6,195 bases of DNA from Clostridiales bacterium (GCA_012511425.1 JAAZGC010000064.1:1-6195); one strand, 5' to 3'; numbered from the stretch's first letter, positions 1 through 6,195 are shown. Translations and numbers: made by a program. Notes: a model not told the origin generated them from the sequence alone.

Positions 1-2
1 AA

Positions 3-173
3 TGTCAAGGACAACTTTTCTTAATTGTGCATGAATATTTGCGTAGCATTACGGATTGTTTGGTCGTTTTGTACCAAATGCGGATTTTATTTGAACTCGG
101 TGACGCTGTCTTTGAGGAAAAGACGGCAGAAAAATCTCGACGGCAGGAAATTGAATTACCGAAAAAGCATTAA
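3..173 (+). CDS. Possible 3' end of an upstream gene (open frame running in from the window edge)
   Basis: The third forward frame is open from the left edge to a TAA at 171-173, giving 56 residues that end in a charged tail (EEKTAEKSRRQEIELPKKH). The upstream half is hydrophobic with scattered charges (for example LFLIVHEYL). I do not recognise a family. In favour: it is the only forward frame open over this stretch from the edge, and its tail composition looks protein-like. Against: codon third positions are more AT-rich than in the neighbouring genes, no start is visible, and no clear terminator separates it from the promoter of the next gene, only 16 bases beyond its stop. A chance open frame in AT-rich intergenic DNA is about as likely. 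Confidence 0.25.
   Translation, partial: CQGQLFLIVHEYLRSITDCLVVLYQMRILFELGDAVFEEKTAEKSRRQEIELPKKH
59..78. repeat. Inverted repeat TTTGGT-N8-ACCAAA upstream of the mannosidase promoter
   Basis: Six-base perfect arms at 59-64 and 73-78 flank an eight-base spacer. The element is about 110 bases upstream of the -35 box. A second imperfect hairpin lies at 105-127 (nine pairs including one G-U, loop GAGGA). Neither has a T-tract, so neither is a terminator. They may be regulator sites, structure within a possible upstream gene, or chance. Confidence 0.25.
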
Positions 174-189
174 TATTCACACTGTTTTC

Positions 190-218
190 TTGCATGTGAA
201 ATATTCTTATATTATAAT
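190..218 (+). promoter_or_regulatory. Sigma-A-type promoter of the alpha-mannosidase gene
   Basis: A perfect -10 box TATAAT lies at 213-218. Seventeen bases upstream is a weaker -35 candidate, TTGCAT at 190-195, which matches only the TTG part of the consensus. The spacer is optimal and AT-rich. Transcription would start near 225, giving a leader of about 25 bases before the ATG at 251. It is the best-placed promoter-like sequence I found in this leader. Confidence 0.6.
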
Positions 219-236
219 TTAATCAACCATAATCAC

Positions 237-243
237 AGGAGGT
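237..243 (+). promoter_or_regulatory. Ribosome binding site of the alpha-mannosidase gene
   Basis: AGGAGGT is a near-perfect complement of the 16S 3' end. It sits seven bases before the ATG at 251, which fixes that start codon. Confidence 0.85.
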
Positions 244-250
244 TTCAGGT

Positions 251-3200
251 ATGATTTACGACAAATATGTCTCACTGATTCGCGGCAAGCTTGAGAGTGC
301 CGGCAAAGTTTACATTCCGCTTGCTTACAGAAAAATCGGTGAGCTTCAGAACGTTCGTTATTACGAGACAAAAGAACATCTTCACAGCGCAATTCCTCAG
401 GATGGCTACAAGACGGCTGACGGAGGTTTCACCTGGGGCGGCGAATGGGGGAACGCCTGGGTGCGCGGCACTGCCCGCGTTCCGGAATGCTGCAGTGACA
501 CCCCTCTTTATATTATGCCTAAGACCGGAGCCGTTGAGATTCTTTATTTCAGGGACGGCAAACCCGCCGGCATCATAAATTCAAAAGGCGAAACCATCAT
601 GAACGGATTCCATGCGGTCTCTCTTCTGACCGCGGGAGCCGCTGCCGGTACCGAATTCGATGTCGCTCTCGAATGTTATGCCGGTCACTTCTGCGCCAGA
701 TGCGGACCTTATGAGAACTACGGAGTAGATTCGGAGCCCGACTCCGCATTTATCCGCCGCTTCGAATCGGTCGATATCTGCCGCCGGGACGAAGAGGTCT
801 TTGGCTTCTTGTTTGACTTAAAAGCTGTTCTGCAGCTTTCCGAGAATCTTGATCCGCAGTCAACCGTTAAAGCCGAAGCCAGAAATGTACTTGAAAGAGT
901 ATTGGAAACTCTTGTTTTATATCCGCTGCATTATCCCGAAGAAGTTTGGCGCGCTTCAATCGTTAAATCACGTGAATTGATGAAACCTATCCTTGCAAAG
1001 ACCGAAGTCGATCTTACGCGCGGATATGTCGGAATAATCGGTCACTCGCATATGGACTCCGCGTGGCTCTGGCCTTATTCCGAAACAATTCGCAAATGCG
1101 CCCGCACATACGCAAACGCACTGTCACTGATGGAACAGGACCCCGATTACAAATTCATTCAGTCTTCTGCGCTGCATCTGAGCTGGATGCGCGACTATTA
1201 TCCTGATATATTTGACGGTATTAAAAAGCGGACGGCTGAGGGGCGTTACGAGCCCAACGGCGGTGTCTGGGTCGAATGCGACTGTAATATTACCGGCGGG
1301 GAAGCAATGGTTCGTCAGTTCCTTTACGGTCAGCTCTTTACCCGGAAATATCTCGACTACACATCCGACGCCTTCTGGCTTCCGGATACTTTCGGCTACA
1401 ACGCTGCCATTCCTCAGATCCTGCTCGGCTGTAATGTGAAATATTTCTACACAACCAAGATGTCATGGAATGATCTTAATGATTTTCCGTTTGACACCTT
1501 CCGCTGGAAAGGAATTGACGGCAGCACCGTTCTGACGCATCTTAACATGACGCATACCTTCCCTGACGTCAAAAACGTAATTGAAGCTTCCCGTTCGCCG
1601 CGCGACAAGCAGGCTTTCAACGGCAGGCTTATTGCTTTCGGTTTCGGTGACGGCGGCGGCGGTCCTACCATGGGCATGGTTGAAGACGCCAATCGTTCGC
1701 GCGGTATCGCCGGACTGCCAAAAACCGAATATACTACGATAAGCGGCTTCATGAAATATATCGAGGAGAACAGCTGCAATCTGCCGTTATACGACGGCGA
1801 GCTTTATCTCGAGCTGCACCGCGGCACACTGACACAGATGCACGATATCAAGCGCGGCAACCGCAAGGCTGAATTCGCGCTTCGCGATCTTGAATACATG
1901 TCGGTACTTTCCGGCAATATAGACAAAGAAAATATCGATACTCTTTATAAATCATTGCTTCTCAATCAGTTCCACGATATTCTGCCCGGAACTTCTCTTA
2001 CCTGCGTTAATGATACCGCGCGCGAAGAATTCAGCGCGATTATCTCTTCCGCCAAAACCGATGCCGCTGCTGCCGCCGAAAGCTTCACCGTCAACTCCGA
2101 CAGCGTAACCTTCTTCAACACCACCGGATTTGATCGCTCCGATGCTGTCTTGGACGGCAAGGTTTCTCTTGAAGGAATCGAAACACAGACCTACACCGAC
2201 GTCTGCGGACGGGAAAAAACTTCCGCTTATGTTGAAATTCCGGCATTCGGAGCGGTTTCTGTAAAAACCGGTGCTTCTAAAACCGGAGACATCCCGTTCT
2301 GCGCCGATGAAAACCGTCTCGAGACACCTTATTACAGTGTTATTTTCGACACCGACGGCGCTATCGCTTCCCTCTTTGACAAAAAAACAAATCGTGAGAT
2401 TCGCGCCGAAGGCGGAGCTCCCCTCGGCACCTTCTACTTCGGAGAGGATGTTCCCGGTTACTGGGACAACTGGAATATCGACATCGACACCTTGAAATTC
2501 AAGATGAAGCCGCAGATGAGGCTTGTCAGCCGCGAAACCGTTTCTGTCGGATCGCTTGAATACCGCATCCGCTCCGTTTACGAAATCGGACAGGAGACAA
2601 ATATCACCGTTGACACGGTGTTCTACTCTCACAGCAGGCGGATTGATTTCCATACTCTTATCGACTGGAAAGAAAAGCACTGCCTGCTGAAAGTCGGATT
2701 TGATGTCAATGTGATGAGCCACACCGCGAAGAACGAAATTCAGTTCGGATATTCAGAGCGGCCGACCACCCGCAACAACAGCCTTGAAGCGGCGAAGTTC
2801 GAAGTGGTAAACCACAAATACACCGACGTTTCCGAGTCGAGATACGGTGTTGCTATATTAAACGACTGCAAATACGGAATCTCCGAGGAAGCCATTGACA
2901 ACGGCGTTTCGCTGCAGCTTACCCTGCATCGCGGCGGCACCCGGCCGGACGTCACAGGTGACGCAGGAGTCGCTGAGATGGTTTATTCGCTTTATCCGCA
3001 CGAGGGTTCGTTCAGCGTTCCGACGGTTCTGCGAGAAGCTTATCTGCTCAACGTTCCGATGCTCGAGGCAAAGGGCGGTTTGAAATCTGAATTCACTCCT
3101 CTCTTCACGCTTGACGCCGATAATATCGTCGCCGAGACGGTAAAACCCGCCGAATACGGAAAGAAAGCCTATGTCATACGTCTATACGAGGCTGAGCGCA

Positions 3201-3355
3201 ACCGCACCGTCTGCCGCCTTAAGATAAACGGCGGAGGAGCGGTTTATGAGACGAATATGCTTGAAGAAGTCAAGGCTGAACTTTCCGCCGAAGACGGCGC
3301 TTACACGCTTGAATTCAAACCGTTTGAAATCAAGACTATTCTCGTCGAAATCTGA
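251..3355 (+). CDS. Cytosolic-type GH38 alpha-mannosidase
   Basis: This 1034-residue enzyme should hydrolyse terminal alpha-linked mannose from oligosaccharides by a retaining, zinc-dependent mechanism. The length fits the MAN2C1/Ams1-like branch of GH38. No signal peptide or membrane segment is visible, so it probably acts in the cytoplasm on imported glycans. An N-terminal accessory domain (about 1-255, with ECYAGH at 141-146) precedes the catalytic barrel. There, GHSHMD at 264-269 supplies the predicted zinc ligands H267 and D269. LPDTFGY contains D379, the predicted nucleophile and zinc ligand. VECDCN contains D344. The branch-typical GDGGGGPT is at 466-473. LELHRGT (520-526) marks the helical middle domain, and NQFHDILPG contains H575, the predicted fourth zinc ligand. 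A beta-sandwich C-terminal region starts near 690. The start is set by a strong ribosome binding site seven bases upstream. No transporter or other glycosidase is visible nearby, so linkage preference cannot be read from context. The family call is secure; the substrate is inferred. Confidence 0.96.
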   Translation: MIYDKYVSLIRGKLESAGKVYIPLAYRKIGELQNVRYYETKEHLHSAIPQDGYKTADGGFTWGGEWGNAWVRGTARVPECCSDTPLYIMPKTGAVEILYFRDGKPAGIINSKGETIMNGFHAVSLLTAGAAAGTEFDVALECYAGHFCARCGPYENYGVDSEPDSAFIRRFESVDICRRDEEVFGFLFDLKAVLQLSENLDPQSTVKAEARNVLERVLETLVLYPLHYPEEVWRASIVKSRELMKPILAKTEVDLTRGYVGIIGHSHMDSAWLWPYSETIRKCARTYANALSLMEQDPDYKFIQSSALHLSWMRDYYPDIFDGIKKRTAEGRYEPNGGVWVECDCNITGGEAMVRQFLYGQLFTRKYLDYTSDAFWLPDTFGYNAAIPQILLGCNVKYFYTTKMSWNDLNDFPFDTFRWKGIDGSTVLTHLNMTHTFPDVKNVIEASRSPRDKQAFNGRLIAFGFGDGGGGPTMGMVEDANRSRGIAGLPKTEYTTISGFMKYIEENSCNLPLYDGELYLELHRGTLTQMHDIKRGNRKAEFALRDLEYMSVLSGNIDKENIDTLYKSLLLNQFHDILPGTSLTCVNDTAREEFSAIISSAKTDAAAAAESFTVNSDSVTFFNTTGFDRSDAVLDGKVSLEGIETQTYTDVCGREKTSAYVEIPAFGAVSVKTGASKTGDIPFCADENRLETPYYSVIFDTDGAIASLFDKKTNREIRAEGGAPLGTFYFGEDVPGYWDNWNIDIDTLKFKMKPQMRLVSRETVSVGSLEYRIRSVYEIGQETNITVDTVFYSHSRRIDFHTLIDWKEKHCLLKVGFDVNVMSHTAKNEIQFGYSERPTTRNNSLEAAKFEVVNHKYTDVSESRYGVAILNDCKYGISEEAIDNGVSLQLTLHRGGTRPDVTGDAGVAEMVYSLYPHEGSFSVPTVLREAYLLNVPMLEAKGGLKSEFTPLFTLDADNIVAETVKPAEYGKKAYVIRLYEAERNRTVCRLKINGGGAVYETNMLEEVKAELSAEDGAYTLEFKPFEIKTILVEI

Positions 3356-3373
3356 CCTGAAAATCGCTTAAAT

Positions 3374-3412
3374 AATATCGCTCCCGCTACATTGAATTGC
3401 GGGAGCGATATT
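3374..3412. terminator. Shared bidirectional intrinsic terminator
   Basis: A perfect 14-bp inverted repeat (arms 3374-3387 and 3399-3412, core GCTCCCGC/GCGGGAGC) encloses an 11-base loop. It lies between two convergent stop codons, at 3355 on the plus strand and 3412-3414 on the minus strand. The outer AT pairs and flanking T-rich bases give modest U-rich tails in both directions, though neither is a long pure T run. The last base of the right arm is also the last base of the amrS TAA stop, so the hairpin begins directly at the end of that gene. Confidence 0.85.
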
Positions 3413-4284
3413 TATATGTTGCCTAAATATACAAACTCAAGTTCTTCCGATGCTATATCGGCAAGCCGATGCATTAGGGCGATATCGGTAGGTCTTTCAT
3501 CGGTCATTTTATGCCTCGGGAAAAAGCGGGTTATATGCAGGGGGATTGATTTTGAAATTGAAGCTATCCATTCGGTTTCGCGGCGCATATCCTTATCTGC
3601 ATCGCTCAGTCCGGGTACTATTAATGTCGTTATCTCGATATGCGCCTTTTCCGCCGCAGCTGCTATGAAATTCTTTACTGTTTCAAGATTTCCGCCGAGC
3701 GAGCGGTAACCGCTTTCGGTGAAGCATTTCAGGTCGATATTGAAAGCGTCTATATAAGGAAGAACTTCGTCTAATGTTTCACGCTCAAAATTGCCGTTTG
3801 TAACGACTGCGTTATACATTCCTTTTTCCCGGACAAGTTTTGCCGTGTCTCTGACGAATTCATAGCCTATCATCGGCTCGTTATAGGTAAACGCCGCGCC
3901 GATATTGCCTCTTGCGCGGTATCTGGCGCAGAGTTCCGCCGCCTCTTCCGGCGTTATAAGATCGGCGAGGTGAGAAGATTCAAGCGTTGTTATCGAAGAA
4001 TTCTGACAGAAGGGACAGCGCATATTGCAGCCGAAAGAACCGAAGGAAAGGACTTTGCCGCCTGGGTGGAAACGGTAAAGAGGCTTCTTTTCTATGGGGT
4101 CAAGAGCTATCGAAGTCACATAACCGTAATTTGCGGGTATGTTTTTGCCGACGCGGTTTTCTCTTGCATGACAGACTCCCCGCTTCCCCGGCCCAATGCG
4201 GCAGTGCCGCGGACAAACATCACAAATAATGTAATTATCAGTAATGGCGGACCACCTCGAATCGCTGGAGCTTGACAGGTTCAT
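3412..4284 (-). CDS. amrS: AmmeMemoRadiSam system radical SAM enzyme (AmrS)
   Basis: This is a radical S-adenosylmethionine protein of 290 residues as called from the ATG at 4284. The [4Fe-4S] motif CNMRCPFC (C86, C90, C93) should bind the cluster that cleaves SAM. An N-terminal set C21-x2-C24-x3-C28-x9-C38 is typical of this family and of some pyruvate formate-lyase activase-like proteins. Further motifs are LDPIEKKPL at 61-69, FTYNEP at 132-137, TNGN at 162-165, DAFNIDLK at 179-186, VPGLSD at 223-228 and LHITRFFP at 249-256. A glycyl-radical activase is the alternative, but the LDPIEKKPL and YNEP context and the adjacent amrA favour AmrS. The reaction in the cell is not settled. The ATG overlaps the end of amrA by 47 bases and has no good ribosome binding site. 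A strong one inside amrA points instead to an in-frame ATT at 4245-4243, which would remove 13 residues before the first cysteine. The protein stops at YLGNI, without the extra cysteine-containing tail that I recall in many longer homologues. Confidence 0.92.
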   Translation of the reverse strand: MNLSSSSDSRWSAITDNYIICDVCPRHCRIGPGKRGVCHARENRVGKNIPANYGYVTSIALDPIEKKPLYRFHPGGKVLSFGSFGCNMRCPFCQNSSITTLESSHLADLITPEEAAELCARYRARGNIGAAFTYNEPMIGYEFVRDTAKLVREKGMYNAVVTNGNFERETLDEVLPYIDAFNIDLKCFTESGYRSLGGNLETVKNFIAAAAEKAHIEITTLIVPGLSDADKDMRRETEWIASISKSIPLHITRFFPRHKMTDERPTDIALMHRLADIASEELEFVYLGNI

Positions 4285-5632
4285 CCGCGGATATGCCTGC
4301 CTTTTGCCTGGCTATCGAAATTTGTTCTTCAACGGTGTCAACGCCTTCAAGGTTTGGGAGCAGCAGACCTTTTCTATACCCTTTTGACACAATTACACCG
4401 TAGCGCTTGACGTCAAGTTCGGATGGGCTGTCGATATCCTCGGTTTCTCCCAAAACGTCGACGCTGTATACAAGTTCATCAAGTTCGGAAGGCTTAACGG
4501 GATTGAAGCGCGGATCGCGGGTACCTGCCGAAACGGCGTTGTTGATTATCTCCTGCGCGAGGGTGGGACAGACCGGATATATCGTGCCTATGCAGCCGCG
4601 GAGATTTCCGTCTTTCTTAATTGTCACAAAAGCGCCGGCGGCGCGGTTTATGAGACTGTCGCTGAGACCTTTGGGAATATCGATGATTTTCCCGTCTCTT
4701 ACATAACTTTCGAGTGAGGCTCTGGCAAGTCTGACATACTCGCTTTCATTATCTCTCCGGGACTTTATCTGTGCTCTTTTTTGCTTTCCGGCGGCTTCAA
4801 GGAAATATCTTGATTCGTCTTTTTTTATCGGCTCAAATATCGCCACTCCGTATCCGACGCCGAAAGGTCCTTCGTAGGAAAGCTGCTCCGCTTTTACGGA
4901 GAGTCCGTCAAAGGCGCCTGACATCATGACAAAGGCGCGATGACCACATTCGCCGGCTTCGTCGCAGAGGTTTTCGGAAAAACCGAAAAGGGCGCCGAAA
5001 TCGGCTTTCGACAGCGTTTCCATGATTTTTCGGTCGTATTCGGGACCTTTTTCGTTATAGCCGTATGGTCCGTCATCTTTCAGGCGATGGGAGAGGTCAC
5101 CTGAAGCGACAAAAGCTATCCTCCGTCCTGTTTTATCGGCAGCTTTTTTAATCGCCATTCCAAGTTTGTAGTGTTCGCGGAGAGGAAGACCGGATAAGCC
5201 TATTCTGACTATCGGTATGTCAATATTCCCGCCGAAGGCTTGACGCAGGAAATATAGCGGTACCATTGCGCCGTGGTCGAGCGAGGGGTCGCGCTCGCCC
5301 TCCGTTCCCGCCGAGATGCCTTCTTCCATACAGATGCCTTGGATTGCCGTGATAAGTTCCGCGTCATATCTGACTTTGAAGCTCACTTCTCTCGCGCGAA
5401 AGCGGGCGAAGCTGCCGGAGGCGGCTGCTCCCGGAGATATATGGATATAATCGGAATACATGACGCTGTGCGGCGTCGCTATTATTATAGTTTCCGGCTT
5501 GAATGACGCGACTAATTCGGCGGCTTTTTCATAAGCTTCGACAGTCGCGGCAATGCCTTTTTCATCGCCTTTTCCGACCTGCGGTATGATAAGCGGAGGA
5601 TGCGGAACGGCTATGGCGCAGATTGGATTCAT
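4238..5632 (-). CDS. amrA: AmmeMemoRadiSam system protein A: LigB/MEMO-like domain fused to AMMECR1
   Basis: This 464-residue protein has two domains. Residues 1 to about 268 resemble the class III extradiol ring-cleavage dioxygenase B subunit (the LigB fold shared with MEMO). Residues from about 293 to the end form an AMMECR1 domain with its hallmark LRGCIGT at 344-350. By position and local motif, H11 (in AVPHPP), H55 (in ATPHS) and E228 (in GECGHR) correspond to the two His and one Glu iron ligands of LigB, and H182 (in SGDLSH) to its catalytic histidine. H120 (in LDHGAMVP) is also typical of the superfamily. A lysine/arginine-rich linker near 270-293 joins the domains. The same domain fusion is known in bacteria; its substrate and reaction are not. 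I use the ATG at 5632 because AAGGAG lies seven bases before it and the family motif begins directly after it. The longer open frame to 5695 would be translated through a terminator hairpin. It overlaps amrS and is probably co-expressed with it. No signal peptide is seen, so it is probably cytoplasmic. Confidence 0.93.
   Translation of the reverse strand: MNPICAIAVPHPPLIIPQVGKGDEKGIAATVEAYEKAAELVASFKPETIIIATPHSVMYSDYIHISPGAAASGSFARFRAREVSFKVRYDAELITAIQGICMEEGISAGTEGERDPSLDHGAMVPLYFLRQAFGGNIDIPIVRIGLSGLPLREHYKLGMAIKKAADKTGRRIAFVASGDLSHRLKDDGPYGYNEKGPEYDRKIMETLSKADFGALFGFSENLCDEAGECGHRAFVMMSGAFDGLSVKAEQLSYEGPFGVGYGVAIFEPIKKDESRYFLEAAGKQKRAQIKSRRDNESEYVRLARASLESYVRDGKIIDIPKGLSDSLINRAAGAFVTIKKDGNLRGCIGTIYPVCPTLAQEIINNAVSAGTRDPRFNPVKPSELDELVYSVDVLGETEDIDSPSELDVKRYGVIVSKGYRKGLLLPNLEGVDTVEEQISIARQKAGISADEPVKLQRFEVVRHY
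4253..4258 (-). promoter_or_regulatory. Candidate ribosome binding site for amrS inside the end of amrA
   Basis: On the minus strand GAGGTG matches six bases of the ideal GGAGGTG. It lies seven bases before an ATT codon (4245-4243) in the amrS frame. No ATG, GTG or TTG occurs in the amrS frame at that spacing. The same bases encode the Glu-Val near the conserved C-terminus of AmrA, so the match may be coincidental. If it is used, amrA and amrS overlap by only eight bases, which would suit translational coupling. Confidence 0.4.
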
Positions 5633-5639
5633 GACATTA

Positions 5640-5645
5640 CTCCTT
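5640..5645 (-). promoter_or_regulatory. Ribosome binding site of amrA
   Basis: AAGGAG on the minus strand lies seven bases before the ATG at 5632 and decides that start over the in-frame ATG at 5695. An out-of-frame ATG at 5637-5635 sits only two bases from the site, too close to be used. The site abuts the T-tract of the terminator-like hairpin just upstream. Confidence 0.8.
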
Positions 5646-5677
5646 AAAAAAGCAGAGCGGCAGCTTCGCCGCCGCTC
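5646..5677 (-). terminator. Intrinsic terminator or attenuator between the nitroreductase gene and amrA
   Basis: Read on the minus strand, GAGCGGC (5677-5671) pairs with GCCGCTC (5661-5655). An inner GC/GC pairing can extend the stem past one mismatch, leaving a GAA triloop. After a TGC, six T residues follow at 5651-5646. This is the usual form of a Rho-independent terminator for the nitroreductase transcript. The T-tract runs directly into the amrA ribosome binding site, so no promoter fits between the terminator and amrA. Transcripts reaching amrA must therefore cross it, which fits partial read-through or attenuation. Confidence 0.75.
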
Positions 5678-5679
5678 AC

Positions 5680-5691
5680 ATTTGCGCAAAT
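5680..5691. repeat. Perfect 12-base palindrome after the nitroreductase stop
   Basis: ATTTGCGCAAAT reads the same on both strands. It lies directly after the nitroreductase stop codon and just upstream of the terminator-like hairpin on the minus strand. It could be a small operator or merely chance; with no spacer it cannot form a normal hairpin on its own. Confidence 0.3.
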
Positions 5692-6195
5692 TCAAATAAT
5701 TTTTACGAAATTCGCCTTGCGGGGCGCAGCCTTGGGGAAGTCGCCCTTATGATATCCGAGGATGGCGGTTCCGACGCCGATATAATTGTCGGGAACTCCC
5801 CAGGACTTGGCAAGCTTCCTGCCCTCTTCCGACTCAAAAGCCTGCTTTGCGCGGAAAATATAGCAGGAATCGACGCCGAGGGCATATGCTGCGTTGCAGA
5901 TGTTGCCGGTCACGAGCGCTCCGTCCTCTACATGGGTCGGGCGGTCGCGGTTGGCGAAGACCAGGGCGACTACCGGAGCGCCGTAAAACGGATCGCCGTT
6001 CGGATCGTCGGTTACCGCTGCGTTCAGCCTGCGAACAGTATCGCGAACTTCGGGATCGGTAACGCAGACGATCATGGTATCCTGCGCGCCCATTCCGTTG
6101 GGCGCATAGGTTCCGGCTTCAAGGATTGCATCAAGAGTGGCGCGTTCCGGAATTTTATCGGTATAGGATCGGACGCTGCGGCGGCTAAGAAGTGT
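5692..6195 (-). CDS. Nitroreductase-family FMN oxidoreductase, 5' end cut by the window edge
   Basis: The frame ends at a TGA (5694-5692) and stays open to the right edge, so 167 residues are visible and the start lies outside. The internal ATG at 6093 is not the start: the 34 codons before it give TLLSRRSVRSYTD and ILEAGTYAPNG, the classic N-terminal region of the family. RRSVRSY is expected to contact the FMN phosphate. Later landmarks are GALVTGNICNAAYALGVDSCYI (given here as GNICNAAYALGVDSCYI, the helix around the flavin site) and VGTAILGYHKGDFPKAAPRK, the typical C-terminal part. Such enzymes use NAD(P)H to reduce nitro groups, quinones, flavins or other acceptors in the cytoplasm, usually as homodimers. 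The visible length suggests that only a few residues are missing. It precedes amrA by 59 bases in the same direction, with a terminator-like hairpin between. The physiological substrate cannot be read from the sequence. Confidence 0.9.
   Translation of the reverse strand, partial: TLLSRRSVRSYTDKIPERATLDAILEAGTYAPNGMGAQDTMIVCVTDPEVRDTVRRLNAAVTDDPNGDPFYGAPVVALVFANRDRPTHVEDGALVTGNICNAAYALGVDSCYIFRAKQAFESEEGRKLAKSWGVPDNYIGVGTAILGYHKGDFPKAAPRKANFVKII

Noticed and set aside
3..8. TTGACA on the minus strand at the left edge, resembling a -35 box of a leftward promoter
   Set aside because: Any matching -10 box would lie outside the window, so the six bases alone cannot support a promoter call.
47..194. 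Possible leftward small gene of about 48 codons (ATG near 194)
   Set aside because: No ribosome binding site precedes it, it overlaps the mannosidase promoter, and its sequence resembles no known family.
25..222. 65-codon forward open frame before the mannosidase gene
   Set aside because: It has no ribosome binding site, a low-complexity C-terminus that runs through the promoter -10 box, and no recognisable family. A different frame over the same stretch is more protein-like.
1952..2722. 256-codon antisense open frame inside the mannosidase gene
   Set aside because: It lies wholly opposite a well-conserved GH38 coding region and shows no recognisable domain. It is best explained as an echo of the codon bias of the real gene.
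3392..3709. 105-codon forward open frame opposite the end of amrS
   Set aside because: It starts inside the terminator hairpin, runs antisense to conserved AmrS codons, and has no ribosome binding site.
5633..5695. N-terminal extension of amrA from the ATG at 5695
   Set aside because: It would add 21 arginine-rich residues encoded by the terminator hairpin and T-tract. The ATG at 5632 has an ideal ribosome binding site and directly begins the family motif.
5692..6093. Nitroreductase starting at the internal ATG at 6093
   Set aside because: The frame is open upstream to the window edge and encodes the conserved RRSVRSY and LEAGTYAPNG segments, so the true start is outside the window.

Overview
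The window looks like chromosomal DNA of an anaerobic member of the Bacillota (class Clostridia), probably an uncultured host-associated lineage. This is an inference from strong AGGAGG-type ribosome binding sites, a sigma-A-like promoter, the GH38 subfamily, and an AmmeMemoRadiSam locus whose LigB-like domain is fused to AMMECR1. Nothing in the window fixes the taxonomy further. I see no insertion sequence, CRISPR array, tRNA or rRNA.

Left part, plus strand. Positions 1-250 are AT-rich. They may carry the tail of an upstream gene (open frame 3-173, weak), followed by a promoter at 190-218 (TATAAT at 213-218) and a strong ribosome binding site at 237-243. These drive one large gene, 251-3355, a 1034-residue cytosolic-type GH38 alpha-mannosidase with its zinc and nucleophile residues in place. 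A 14-bp hairpin at 3374-3412 lies between this gene and the convergent genes and can serve both as terminator.

Right part, minus strand, read from the right edge leftward: (1) a nitroreductase-family flavoprotein (5692-6195) whose N-terminus runs off the window; (2) a hairpin plus T-tract that looks like an intrinsic terminator, immediately before the next ribosome binding site; (3) amrA (4238-5632), a fusion of a class III extradiol-dioxygenase-like (LigB/MEMO-like) domain to an AMMECR1 domain; (4) amrS (3412-4284), the radical SAM partner, which overlaps the end of amrA. Genes 3 and 4 form an AmmeMemoRadiSam system, a widely conserved module whose physiological role is not settled.

The most interesting points are the terminator-like element that any amrA transcript apparently must cross, the unclear start codon of amrS (a strong ribosome binding site inside amrA points to an in-frame ATT rather than the ATG), a LigB-like metal site apparently intact in the fused protein, and the short C-terminus of AmrS. 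The mannosidase and the amr genes are convergent and show no obvious functional link.
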